64,000 bases of DNA from DZBG01 sp049241565. GTDB lineage: Bacteria > Bdellovibrionota > Bacteriovoracia > Bacteriovoracales > Bacteriovoracaceae. Below the pieces are notes generated by a model, which saw nothing but the letters and a program-made list of their open reading frames with translations, ran no database searches and was not told the DNA's origin. The stretch is from assembly GCA_049241565.1 (NCBI GenBank), contig JBMLQL010000054.1:1-64000 (forward strand). The letters run 5' to 3'. Of the stretch, positions 42,620-51,475 are shown piece by piece. The position numbers and the translations under genes are program-made. Every line of letters starts with the position of its first letter. The stretch's first letter is position 1.

Positions 42620-43387
42620 TTAAAAAAGTTTGAGTGAAGGAATCAAATTAGCATTTACTCTGAAGTAAAAAATAAGGCCTGTTGGCTCTCGAGAAGTACG
42701 AAAACTTCCTGCACCAATCATGTAGGCCACTTCAGCTGGTTTATACTGATACACAGCAGCGTAACTCTCTTTCATTTCTCCACTTCCTTCAAAGCGGACA
42801 TTCTCAAGTAAAAGTCCAACCATATGATGACCCATCATTTTGGCAATTAAGGCCTTACGCTCGATCTGAACTTCTTCACCAGGCTCACCTACAATGACGT
42901 GTCTCCAGTCAGCGATAGGGCGACTCTTCTTTGATGCCCTTAACGTATCAAACTTATAAGAAAGAAGAGTGACCCACCCCCTGGCCCCTAAGGCGATTTT
43001 CGTTTCAACGTAATTACGTGTGAATTCGCCCTGGCAAGTGACTTGATCACAGTCAAAAAAAGGAAAATCAAAATTGGAATGAATAAACTGTCGGCCAATA
43101 GCGAGACCTAGAAATGAGATCGGAAAAACTTCAATTTCAGCTTTTACACTATTGATGACAGCTGAAGTACTAACACCCAGAGAGGGGCGGATAAGACCGA
43201 AAAGAACATTTTTATCTCCTGCCTCGCGCTCTCCCCATAAAACTTGCCCATAGCCAGCATCAGCATAAAGCTCAGCGCCTAAAGCGGGAAGTGTTCGTCC
43301 TTGAGTTCCAACACTTAAGTCAAATTTAGCAAAAGATGAACAAGAGAAAAGAAGAGTCCCAGTGATAACAAAAATAAGATTATTCAT
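42620..43387 (-). CDS. Secreted or outer-membrane protein of unknown function
   Basis: 255 residues with a signal peptide (MNNLIFVITGTLLFSCSSFA). Alternating strands and aromatic ends (FDLSVGTQGR, YADAGYGQVLWG, RGWVTLLSYKFDTLR, EVAYMIGAGSFR, LIFYFRVNANLI) suggest a small beta barrel. Two cysteines lie in DCDQVTCQG. The stop is nine bases before the YkgJ-like gene's stop region, and the two may be cotranscribed. Family not recognised. Confidence 0.65.
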   Translation of the reverse strand: MNNLIFVITGTLLFSCSSFAKFDLSVGTQGRTLPALGAELYADAGYGQVLWGEREAGDKNVLFGLIRPSLGVSTSAVINSVKAEIEVFPISFLGLAIGRQFIHSNFDFPFFDCDQVTCQGEFTRNYVETKIALGARGWVTLLSYKFDTLRASKKSRPIADWRHVIVGEPGEEVQIERKALIAKMMGHHMVGLLLENVRFEGSGEMKESYAAVYQYKPAEVAYMIGAGSFRTSREPTGLIFYFRVNANLIPSLKLF

Positions 43388-43396
43388 TAAAAAATG

Positions 43397-43969
43397 TTAC
43401 TGAGAATAATGTTTGTAGAGAAGTACTTTTTCGAGAGCTAATTTAATCGCTTCACTCATCGGTTTGTAACTATTTGTTAAATCAGGATGAAGAGTTGAAA
43501 GTCTCCTGGTCCAATCAGACATTAGAGGTATTTTGTCAGGATTTCTTTCAGCTTCTTCAATAAGTAGCGAGGCCTTCTCTTTTTTAATGTATTTGCAAAC
43601 TGAGAGGACCTTCTTTCCATCTTTTTTGGTATGCCCTGAAGCTCCGAATTCACGGCATATTGAAGGTCTAAACTTATACTCTGTACACTGACCCTTCATG
43701 CGATCAGTGGATTGAAATTTGGCCAAAGGACAAATGGGAAATTCTTCTTTGATAAGTTTTTCCAACCATTCTTCAGCAATGCCACGTTCGTAGAAATCCC
43801 AGGCCAGGGGGAGCATCTCTGCCACCGTGGCCGTGATTTCTGGGTTATCACAACATTTACCACAGCCACTGGCGCATGTGAGTCCAGTGCTTTGTTGATA
43901 GTCACTAAATGCCGTCCCCATTTCGTTATAAAATAACTGGAGATCTTGTACGAGTTGTTGGATATTCAT
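43397..43969 (-). CDS. YkgJ-type cysteine cluster protein
   Basis: 190 residues from the ATG at 43969; a TTG at 44008 would lengthen it by 13. The cluster motif CASGCGKCC (about 27-35) and later CPLA, QCTEY and SICREFG cysteines match the YkgJ/CxxCxxCC family, which binds metal or Fe-S. Function of the family is unknown. Its start lies only six bases from the divergent methyltransferase start, so the two promoters must overlap coding sequence. Confidence 0.8.
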   Translation of the reverse strand: MNIQQLVQDLQLFYNEMGTAFSDYQQSTGLTCASGCGKCCDNPEITATVAEMLPLAWDFYERGIAEEWLEKLIKEEFPICPLAKFQSTDRMKGQCTEYKFRPSICREFGASGHTKKDGKKVLSVCKYIKKEKASLLIEEAERNPDKIPLMSDWTRRLSTLHPDLTNSYKPMSEAIKLALEKVLLYKHYSQ

Positions 43970-43975
43970 AAGACT

Positions 43976-44887
43976 ATGAACACATTCCTTTTCACCATTG
44001 TTAATCAAGGCCTAGAAAAACTTATTAAAACTGAAGTTGAAACTTACTTCCCGAAATGGAAGTTCGCTTATTCTAGACCGGGATTTCTAACTTTTAAAGG
44101 GGGGGAGGGGGAGTCTATTCCTCACCTTTGGATGAGTTTTAGAACGGGCAAGGTTATTCGAAAGCTCACTATTGATGAGCTCAAGGATTTTAAGTCTGGT
44201 CAGTATCTCTTTTGGCGTCGAGATGAGTCGTTCACTCCACCATGGCCGACTGCGTTTGAGGATCAAAAAATTCTTCGAAACAAAACCTATTCTCTAGTGA
44301 TGATGACTGATCCTGATCAGTTCTGGCTCGGGCAGTTTCACTCTCTTGAGTCGGAAGGGGGAGATCTTTTCGGGGCAAGGATAGAGCTTCCAGAGAGTGC
44401 ACCTTCTCGTGCCTATCTCAAAATTGCTGAGGCCAGCGCCGTTCATGGACTCAGCTTTAAAGATAAAACAGTAATTGAGTTTGGATCTGCTCCCGGGGGA
44501 GCTGTTCATTATCTTCTTGGAGACGGAGCGAAAGTTTTAGGTGTTGATCCCGGGGCCATGGATGCCGAGATCCTTAAACACAAAAACTACAAACACCTCT
44601 CGCTTCCCATTGAAAAATGTACCCGTGATCAGTTTCCTGAAAATATTGATTGGGTTTTAAGTGACATCAATCTTCCGCCTTCAGTCGTTGTGCGTGAAAT
44701 CAGGCAAGTCTTTGAGAAACATCCCCCGACAGAGGGATTTATTCTTACGCTTAAGATGACGAAGAATGATTTTGTGGGAAGACTGGATAATTTTAGAATT
44801 CAATTTCAAAAACTTGGCTTTAAAGATACCTATTTTAGGTATCTGCCTTCGCACAAGCAAGAAGTGATGTTGCTTGCGCGAAGATAA
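43976..44887 (+). CDS. RlmM/FtsJ-like ribose 2'-O-methyltransferase
   Basis: 303 residues from the ATG at 43976 (a start at 43946 is open but upstream of the divergent gene start). An N-terminal THUMP-like region (LFTIVNQGLEKLIK, KWKFAYSRPGFLTFKG) precedes a Rossmann domain with the SAM motif VIEFGSAPGGAVHYLL and VLGVDPG. D in WVLSDIN and K in LTLKMTK fit the K-D-K-type active site of FtsJ enzymes. E. coli RlmM methylates C2498 of 23S rRNA; this shorter protein may do the same. Conserved family, target inferred. Confidence 0.8.
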   Translation: MNTFLFTIVNQGLEKLIKTEVETYFPKWKFAYSRPGFLTFKGGEGESIPHLWMSFRTGKVIRKLTIDELKDFKSGQYLFWRRDESFTPPWPTAFEDQKILRNKTYSLVMMTDPDQFWLGQFHSLESEGGDLFGARIELPESAPSRAYLKIAEASAVHGLSFKDKTVIEFGSAPGGAVHYLLGDGAKVLGVDPGAMDAEILKHKNYKHLSLPIEKCTRDQFPENIDWVLSDINLPPSVVVREIRQVFEKHPPTEGFILTLKMTKNDFVGRLDNFRIQFQKLGFKDTYFRYLPSHKQEVMLLARR

Positions 44888-44896
44888 TTAAATTTA

Positions 44897-46228
44897 TTAT
44901 GAATTCATGAACCCTTGAGGGAAGAACTGATTATAAGGGTCATGTTCTTTTTTAAGGTCTTTAAAAAGCTCAAGCTGATTTTGAGAGTGAAACTTTTTAA
45001 TAAACTTCTGCTTTAAAAGTCCAATCCCATGCTCAGCGAAGGGTGAGCCATGCCACTGATAAACATTCTCATATAGTTTTAAGAAGGCTTCTTGGCAAGG
45101 AGCAGACTGATCTTTTGTTGGCATATAATTATAGTGAAGATGGGCGTCTCCAAAATGTCCAAAGAGGCAATAGCGCACTCCCACTTTTGAGGCTTCACGG
45201 TAGAAGTTTAAAAGATCTATGAAGTGATCTTCAGAAACTTGAACATCTGTTCCCATTTTTACGACACCCATCTGCGAGTTCACCTCAAAGATAGCGCGTG
45301 GAACACCGGCGCGGACATGATGGAATTTATTTTTTCCAATTTCAAAAACCTGCTCGGAAGTAATAGTCTGAAAATTAAGAAGCACTTCTTCGTAAATTTT
45401 TTCAAAATCATCCGATTTAATTTCTAGAAAGATTACGTCTTGGTTGTCGCCAAGTTTTTCATCGGCTTTAAGATAGTTCATGCAGTTACTGTCTAAAAGC
45501 TCGCAAGAAATAATACTCTCACGGTGAGATTGTACCGCTTTAAAGATTTCCATATGAGATTCATAATTTTCTTCCCAGCGTGGAAGAAGCATAAAAACAT
45601 GGTTTACAGCAAAATCTTCAACTGTCTCGATCTCAACTTCTGTCACAAGTCCCAATTGTCCTTCGGTTCCGATCATGAGGTCAATTGCCTTCTCAAATCG
45701 AGGGTAGGGAGCATTTTTGAAGTTTTTGTAGGCCAAGAAATCTGTTTGGTATTTTTTTAAATTTGTTGAATTTGATTTAAAGTCTTCATCACGAGTAAGA
45801 GTTTTTTCAAGACCATTAAAATCCAAATATTTTAAAGAGACAATTTGGCGACGAAGGTTACCGAAAGAGAAACATCTCTCTCCTGTACAAGAAGTGGCCA
45901 CACCGGCGGTAATAAGGGCCAGATGCTCAGTAGGTGAAGTTTTAAGATTGCGGCCCTTGCTGGTTAAAAACTGCTGAGCTTCTTGCCAAGAAACAGCACC
46001 GCTCAGAACCAGATTTCCATTCTCTTTGAGAGTCATTTGGCCAGCAATTTTGGTGAGATCACAGAGGTAAAAATCACTTATCCCTTCAGGAATCGGTAGC
46101 ATTTCTGTCAGCTTATCATAAGGAATGACCGTGGAAGTTTTAGAAGAGTAATAGAAGCTCGATTTATGAGTTTTTAAATGCGTAATTAAATCTTCTTTGG
46201 TGTGAAATGTCTTATAATGGAATGGCAT
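44897..46228 (-). CDS. FAD-linked oxidase, D-lactate/glycolate dehydrogenase type
   Basis: 443 residues. The N-terminal FAD-binding (PCMH) domain runs to about 200 (GNLVLSGAVSWQEAQQFL, GVATSCTGERCFSFGNLRRQ) and the C-terminal FAD-oxidase domain carries the metal motif CLFGHFGDAHLHYNY. Such enzymes oxidise 2-hydroxy acids such as D-lactate or glycolate. No Fe-S domain is fused. Substrate cannot be decided. It is convergent with the methyltransferase (nine bases) and divergent from the CoA-binding gene. Confidence 0.85.
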   Translation of the reverse strand: MPFHYKTFHTKEDLITHLKTHKSSFYYSSKTSTVIPYDKLTEMLPIPEGISDFYLCDLTKIAGQMTLKENGNLVLSGAVSWQEAQQFLTSKGRNLKTSPTEHLALITAGVATSCTGERCFSFGNLRRQIVSLKYLDFNGLEKTLTRDEDFKSNSTNLKKYQTDFLAYKNFKNAPYPRFEKAIDLMIGTEGQLGLVTEVEIETVEDFAVNHVFMLLPRWEENYESHMEIFKAVQSHRESIISCELLDSNCMNYLKADEKLGDNQDVIFLEIKSDDFEKIYEEVLLNFQTITSEQVFEIGKNKFHHVRAGVPRAIFEVNSQMGVVKMGTDVQVSEDHFIDLLNFYREASKVGVRYCLFGHFGDAHLHYNYMPTKDQSAPCQEAFLKLYENVYQWHGSPFAEHGIGLLKQKFIKKFHSQNQLELFKDLKKEHDPYNQFFPQGFMNS

Positions 46229-46282
46229 AAATATCCTCAGTGTTTAATGAGGATATTATAACTTCTTTTCCAAGGAGGGTCT

Positions 46283-46654
46283 ATGTCAGAAGTGGTTGTT
46301 TTAGGGGCGTCCAATCGCCCAGACAGATATGCTTTTATGTGTATGACGATACTGGCCGAAATGGGGCATACGGTTATCCCGGTGAATCCAAGGGAGACAA
46401 TGGTCATGGGGCATTATTGTTATCATAATCTAAGGGATCTCATCAAGGATCACCCGGTTATTGATACCCTGACTATTTATGTGAATCCCGATATCTCGGC
46501 CAAGCTTGATCAGGATATTATTGAGCTAAACCCTAAACGAGTTATTTTTAATCCAGGTTCTGAAAATCATCATCTTCAAAAAATTCTTGAAGAGAAAAAG
46601 ATTAAGTGTCTTGAGGCCTGCACACTCGTTATGCTTAGAACTGGGCAATTTTAG
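46283..46654 (+). CDS. CoA-binding domain protein (YccU-like)
   Basis: 123 residues, a single Rossmann fold: VVVLGASNRPDRYAF, GHTVIPVNPRE, DTLTIYVNPD and VIFNPGSENHHL. It matches the CoA-binding domain of succinyl-CoA synthetase alpha, as a stand-alone YccU-like protein of unknown role. A strong AAGGAGG lies upstream of the ATG at 46283. Its stop lies within the 3' end of the convergent 5'-nucleotidase gene (20-base overlap). Confidence 0.88.
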   Translation: MSEVVVLGASNRPDRYAFMCMTILAEMGHTVIPVNPRETMVMGHYCYHNLRDLIKDHPVIDTLTIYVNPDISAKLDQDIIELNPKRVIFNPGSENHHLQKILEEKKIKCLEACTLVMLRTGQF

Positions 46655-48191
46655 AATCACTCAAGCAGCGAATAGGGGAATTGTCTTTCACATAACTCTC
46701 AATCATCGGCCAGTAATAGGTAGTGGTGAGATTTGATTTCGGAAAGAGAATTGGTGTCATGAAAGGAATAATCTTCTCAATGGCATGAGGGACTTCCGAA
46801 GGATAAGCGAGAGTATATTTTTTAAGATCTTTAATTTTTTGTCCTTTAATCTTGGCCTCTTTCACCATGAATTCTTCGAGGGTGAAGGGGCCAATAAGAT
46901 TTTTGGCCTTAGGCATTTCAATCCCAAAAAAATTCATTCCCATCATTCCAGGTTTTTTCACAAGATATTTGAGGATTTTTTTAAGAATCCAACCTTGCAT
47001 CTTTGAGGTGGCCACTTGCCAACCTTGATCACCATAGAGTCTGAAGTGAGGGAAATTATCAATAATATCTCCAAAAGTAATAACTCCTGGACTCACGGCC
47101 TCACCCTCAAAATTAGCGATATGAAGGCCAATATCAACATTAGCATTTTCTTTTACCATTCGGGCCATATGCTCACCCCAACATGAGGCTTTTTCATTGG
47201 AGATCCCATCAATATAACCACTAAGCTGAATTTCACTCACGCCCACAGGCTCATCCCAGCGGCGGTTAAAATAATCTTCTCGGCGAAGATAAGCATGATC
47301 GACGAGCTCCTTGACTGAGGCCTCCTCCGGGATATCGACAGTGATAGGGTGAAGTTTGTAAGAGATGATTTTACTCTGGCCATTAGGAAGAAGGTCTATG
47401 GTTAGCTCACCGACATTAAGCCCATGGGCCCCGGCCTGAAGAATAGGAACCATCTGGCCTGCACGATTTTTCTCAAGATGGACTTCTTTAAGCGTGGTGT
47501 GAGAGTGACCACCAATCACCAAATTAATACTCTTGGTTTTTTTAGCAAGCTTTATATCTTTTTCGACTCCAATATGAGTGAGCGCAATAACAAAATCCAC
47601 TTTATCTTTTTTGGCCCGTTTGGCCTGTCTTACACCCTCATTATGAGCAGAGCTAATATAGCCTTTAGGGCGAAGAGGGTATTGAAAGTGAATCTCATGA
47701 GTAGTGAGTCCGATAACTCTTATTTTCACTCCATCAAGATTAATATCAGTGGTGTCATGAACAATATTTTCAAGTTTAAGTTTATGCTTGAACTTCATAT
47801 TGGCCGAAAGAAGTTTCGTTTTAAGTTGGGCCCGCTTCACTTGTTCGGCCAGGGCCGGTCCCCCTAACATGAAGTCGTGGTTACCGATAACAGAGACATC
47901 AATCCCAAGCATATCTAAGGCCTTCAGAGATGCTACCCCTTCATCAGAGAGAAAATAAGAGGATCCTTCACCAAAATCTCCACCATCAAGATGCAACGTT
48001 TTAAGTCCTTTGACCTGGGCCTTTTGCCTGAGTTCGACCAGCTTGGTTTTCAGTCTAGCGTAACCCCCTTTCCCGGTGCGGGTACCACTGAAAAAGGAAT
48101 GGAGATCATTGGTATGAAGAATCTGTACCCTCTTGGCAAAAGTCAGAGAGGGGAAGAAAGCTAAAATGATGATAACCAATCCATGGATCAT
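46635..48191 (-). CDS. Secreted 5'-nucleotidase / UshA-type phosphoesterase
   Basis: 518 residues with a signal peptide (MIHGLVIIILAFFPSLTFA). Metallophosphoesterase motifs are complete: TNDLHSFFSG, LDGGDFGEG, GNHDFMLGG, ALTHIG and GGHSHT. The 5'-nucleotidase C-terminal domain follows (about 310-480). It should dephosphorylate nucleotides in the periplasm, supporting uptake of nucleosides. It could work downstream of the endonuclease at 41692. Confidence 0.9.
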   Translation of the reverse strand: MIHGLVIIILAFFPSLTFAKRVQILHTNDLHSFFSGTRTGKGGYARLKTKLVELRQKAQVKGLKTLHLDGGDFGEGSSYFLSDEGVASLKALDMLGIDVSVIGNHDFMLGGPALAEQVKRAQLKTKLLSANMKFKHKLKLENIVHDTTDINLDGVKIRVIGLTTHEIHFQYPLRPKGYISSAHNEGVRQAKRAKKDKVDFVIALTHIGVEKDIKLAKKTKSINLVIGGHSHTTLKEVHLEKNRAGQMVPILQAGAHGLNVGELTIDLLPNGQSKIISYKLHPITVDIPEEASVKELVDHAYLRREDYFNRRWDEPVGVSEIQLSGYIDGISNEKASCWGEHMARMVKENANVDIGLHIANFEGEAVSPGVITFGDIIDNFPHFRLYGDQGWQVATSKMQGWILKKILKYLVKKPGMMGMNFFGIEMPKAKNLIGPFTLEEFMVKEAKIKGQKIKDLKKYTLAYPSEVPHAIEKIIPFMTPILFPKSNLTTTYYWPMIESYVKDNSPIRCLSDSKIAQF

Positions 48192-48332
48192 ATTTTTATT
48201 CTTAGGTTCATGGTGAATAGTGGCAAAACAAGAACTTGTGAGGATTCTGCAGTCCAGAGTTCTAACGTAATTTTTACAATTTCTTGGTTTGACAGCTAGA
48301 CGGAAAATCTCTCCACAAGGTAGAAGAACCTA

Positions 48333-50801
48333 ATGAAATCAGAACTTTTGCTCCCTGTCGGAAATATGAAAATGTGCCTTGCTGCCATCCATAATGGGGC
48401 AGATGCCATTTATGTGGGAGTGCCTCACTTCAATGCTCGGGGTAGAACAACGGATTTCTCGATAGAAGAACTCAAGGAAATGATCGATTTATGCCATCTC
48501 TATGGTGTGAAAGTGAATCTTGCCTTTAACGTAGTTATCTTTGAGAATGAATTAGAGATGGCCCATGATCTTTTAAAAGAAATTCTTCCCCTTCATCCTG
48601 ATGCTTTTATTGTGCAAGATCTTGGGCTCGCTAAGCTCATTCGCCAGATGAGTCCGAATCAAAGGATTCACGGATCAACTCAAATGACAGTGACTAATCA
48701 CGAGGCCATAAAGCTTCTTGATGATTTAAAAATTGATCGTTTTGTTCTTGGACGTGAGAATTCAATTCCTGAGATTAAACTTATCCGAGAGAATACAGAA
48801 AAAGAATTAGAAGTCTTTGTCCATGGGGCCCTTTGCGTGGCCTATTCAGGGCAATGTTTTACGTCCGAATCTATTGGTGGGCGCTCGGCCAATCGTGGAC
48901 AGTGTGCCCAAAGCTGTCGTCTTGATTATGAAATGTATATTGATGATGTCAAAAAAGATCTCGGAGATAAAAAATATCTCGTCTCACCAAAGGATCTTTG
49001 TGGAATTGAAGAAGTTCCTGAGCTTAAAAAAATTGGCGTGAATTCTTTTAAAATTGAAGGAAGATTAAAAACTCCTGAGTATGTGGCCACGACAGCTAAA
49101 AACTACCGCGAAGTTTTAGATGGGCAAGCGGTGAATTATAAAACCCGCTCAAAAGAGCTGGCCATGACTTATTCGCGTGGGTTCTTTAGTGGATGGCTGC
49201 ATGGAGTGGATCATCAAAAATTAGTTGAAGGGAGCTATTCTGCTCATCGTGGGATCGAAGCAGGAGTGATTAAGGAATTTCGTTCTGGCAAAAATATTAT
49301 TATTGAATCAACTCAAGAAATTCAGGCCGGTCAGGGACTTGTTTTTGCCACCTGGCCAGAAATTGGAGATAAAGTTTTTGAGGCCAAAAAACTAGGGGCC
49401 AATCTTTATGAGGTAAAGCTCCTCCATTCAGAAAATATTCAGAAGCTTAAACCGGGACTGAGAGTTTTTATCAATTCAGATGAAAGACTTGACCGTGAAA
49501 TCCAAAAATCTTTTAACGATCGTGAAAAATTAAAACGTATTCCACTTCATCTTATGATGAAAGCGGAAGCCGGGAAGACTCTGACAATCAAAGTGATTGA
49601 TGATGAAGGACGCGAACTCGTTTTAGAATCAGATAGCATTCTGCAAGAGGCCAAGGCCCGTCCTATGACGAAGGAAGCTTTTAGAGAAGAGCTTGGGGCC
49701 TTAGGGACGTCTCCTTTTATTTTAAATGAGTTTTCGGCCGAGATTTTAAATAATGTATTTCTCCATCAAAAAGAGCTCAAAGAACTGAGACGAAAAATGG
49801 TGGAGCAGATGAGTGCTCTGAGGCTTCAGCGTGACAGTGTTATTATCAACTCGATTGAAATTAAAAAAGACAGTCGCCATTACCAATTTTCTCAAGGTCA
49901 ATTGAACTTAATTTTAAGAAATAAAGGGCATGTGGAAGCTCTCGCTCGTGCCTTAGCAACTGAAGAACTTCAGCGTGAGGCCCTCGGTTCTGTAGTATTA
50001 GATTTTGAGTTTGGAAAGGATTTTGCCCCTTCTGTGAAGCTCCTTAAAGAAGTTGGGGTAAGAGTTGGGATTGCTACAACTCGTATTTTAAAACCTAAAG
50101 AGTATTATAATTTTAAAATTATTCAAGTCGCCGCTCCAGATTTTGTCCTGGCCCGAAATCTTGGGGCCATTCAGTATTTTACGACGGAGACAAAACTTCC
50201 AGTAAAAGCAGACTTTAGTTTAAATATCACTAATTCTTGGTCAGCAGAATATCTTCTCTCCAAGGGGATTGAATCGCTCAATGCTTCTTATGATCTTAAT
50301 CAAAATCAATTGATGGCCCTTGCCGCCTCAATGAATGCTTCTCAGCTTGAGGTGACACTTCATCAATATATGCCTGAGTTTCACATGGAACACTGTGTGT
50401 TTGCCGCTTTTATGAGTAATGGTTCTAGTTTTAAAGATTGTGGAAAGCCTTGTGAAAAGCATGAAGTGAAGCTAAAAGACACCTACGGAAATTGGCACCA
50501 TCTTAAGCCTGATCAAGAGTGTAGAAACACTTTCTATCGGGCCACACCTCAGTCCGCTTCCTTTTTAGTGGATGAATTGAAAAAAAGTGGGGTGAAGGAA
50601 TTTAGACTCGAGGCCATGGATGAATCAGAAAAAGTTCTTATTCATAAGATCAAAACTTATCAAAAACTTCTTCTGGGTGAACTCTCATCGGAAGAAGTCG
50701 TAAGAGAGATAGGTGTGATGGAAAGCTACGGTCTGAGTTCAGGGCAGCTTTCCAACACTAAAAGCTATAAAGATCGAAAGAAAGAAACTAGTTTATTCTA
50801 A
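48333..50801 (+). CDS. U32-family peptidase-like RNA hydroxylase (RlhA/TrhP type)
   Basis: 822 residues. The N-terminal U32 domain reads ELLLPVGNMKMCLAAIHNGADA, GVKVNLAFN and FVHGALCVAYSGQCF. Iron-sulphur-type cysteines follow (C in ANRGQCAQSCRLDYE). A DUF3656-like middle part and a C-terminal third with more cysteines (HCVFAAF, CGKPCEKH) make it longer than E. coli RlhA (653). Bacterial U32 proteins of this group hydroxylate C2501 of 23S rRNA or tRNA U34. Which RNA is its target cannot be read. Confidence 0.85.
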   Translation: MKSELLLPVGNMKMCLAAIHNGADAIYVGVPHFNARGRTTDFSIEELKEMIDLCHLYGVKVNLAFNVVIFENELEMAHDLLKEILPLHPDAFIVQDLGLAKLIRQMSPNQRIHGSTQMTVTNHEAIKLLDDLKIDRFVLGRENSIPEIKLIRENTEKELEVFVHGALCVAYSGQCFTSESIGGRSANRGQCAQSCRLDYEMYIDDVKKDLGDKKYLVSPKDLCGIEEVPELKKIGVNSFKIEGRLKTPEYVATTAKNYREVLDGQAVNYKTRSKELAMTYSRGFFSGWLHGVDHQKLVEGSYSAHRGIEAGVIKEFRSGKNIIIESTQEIQAGQGLVFATWPEIGDKVFEAKKLGANLYEVKLLHSENIQKLKPGLRVFINSDERLDREIQKSFNDREKLKRIPLHLMMKAEAGKTLTIKVIDDEGRELVLESDSILQEAKARPMTKEAFREELGALGTSPFILNEFSAEILNNVFLHQKELKELRRKMVEQMSALRLQRDSVIINSIEIKKDSRHYQFSQGQLNLILRNKGHVEALARALATEELQREALGSVVLDFEFGKDFAPSVKLLKEVGVRVGIATTRILKPKEYYNFKIIQVAAPDFVLARNLGAIQYFTTETKLPVKADFSLNITNSWSAEYLLSKGIESLNASYDLNQNQLMALAASMNASQLEVTLHQYMPEFHMEHCVFAAFMSNGSSFKDCGKPCEKHEVKLKDTYGNWHHLKPDQECRNTFYRATPQSASFLVDELKKSGVKEFRLEAMDESEKVLIHKIKTYQKLLLGELSSEEVVREIGVMESYGLSSGQLSNTKSYKDRKKETSLF

Positions 50802-50802
50802 A

Positions 50803-51114
50803 TTATCTTGGCTCTTCAAAAACTCGAGGAGCACATCTCAGGTCGTCATTCACGGTGGCACAATCCGGTTGTTTTCCCTCTGGAATACTACTCGTCCCAC
50901 GATTTAATGGGGCAGTATTCTTAGGAGCAGGGATTTCCTCTCCTATTGTTTCAGGCAATCTCATCTCTCGAATTAAACCAGGTGTGTTACGAGGTATTGT
51001 TGAGTCAATTGGAAGCTGTTCGGCCATTACAATTTGTGTGCTATAGATCCCAAAAATAATTGTGATAAACAGTAAAATGAATGTCGCATTTGATAACCTT
51101 CTACCTGTTTTCAT
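50803..51114 (-). CDS. Small secreted protein in the DUF1328 operon
   Basis: 103 residues with a long N-terminal hydrophobic segment (about 10-32, ATFILLFITIIFGIYSTQIV) and a proline-rich, polar tail with two cysteines (PDCATVNDDLRCAP). It lies 12 bases behind the DUF1328 gene with AAGGAGG before its ATG, so both come from the sigma-54-type promoter at 51344-51388. Family not recognised. Confidence 0.65.
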   Translation of the reverse strand: MKTGRRLSNATFILLFITIIFGIYSTQIVMAEQLPIDSTIPRNTPGLIREMRLPETIGEEIPAPKNTAPLNRGTSSIPEGKQPDCATVNDDLRCAPRVFEEPR

Positions 51115-51126
51115 TTTTTCCTCCTT

Positions 51127-51306
51127 TTAAGGAAGCTTTTTTGGCTTTCCTGTCACTAGCCCCGCAACAAAACTAATAATAGCGAGGATGACAAAAACCA
51201 TCAGAAGCATTTTCCCAACTTCTATTGAAAGGCCGGCGATGCCATAAGCACCAAAAACCATGGCCACTAAACCTAAAATAAAAAATATGATTGCTGTACG
51301 TAACAT
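51127..51306 (-). CDS. DUF1328 (YtjA/UPF0391) small membrane protein
   Basis: 59 residues, shorter than most gene callers' cut-offs. Two hydrophobic helices (MLRTAIIFFILGLVAMVFG and IEVGKMLLMVFVILAIISF, read separately) around a YGIAGLS loop match the DUF1328/YtjA pattern. Members are found beside stress genes such as csbD; their role is unknown. GGAG lies seven bases before the ATG. First gene after promoter P3. Confidence 0.85.
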   Translation of the reverse strand: MLRTAIIFFILGLVAMVFGAYGIAGLSIEVGKMLLMVFVILAIISFVAGLVTGKPKKLP

Positions 51307-51343
51307 AGTGACTCCTTGGTTCCGTATTCTTGCTGTTTATAAA

Positions 51344-51388
51344 GCATGATCCATGCCGAAGTACCTACGACGCAATTCTGATGAGTTA
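51344..51388 (-). promoter_or_regulatory. Sigma-54-type promoter with upstream TAACTC box (P3)
   Basis: On the minus strand TCGGCATGGATCATGC (51359-51344) has GG and GC ten bases apart; the first G of the TTGGCA element is preceded by C. The box TAACTCATCAGAA starts at 51388, 29 bases before the TCGGCA element. It should drive the DUF1328 operon and lies in the gap before the NtrC-type gene on the opposite strand. Confidence 0.7.
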
Positions 51389-51475
51389 AAAATTAACATT
51401 GACCGTAGACGGGGAAATATGACACGGTCTGAAAACTGAAAGAGACCAAAAACCCCAAAAAGGAATAAATGCCTC

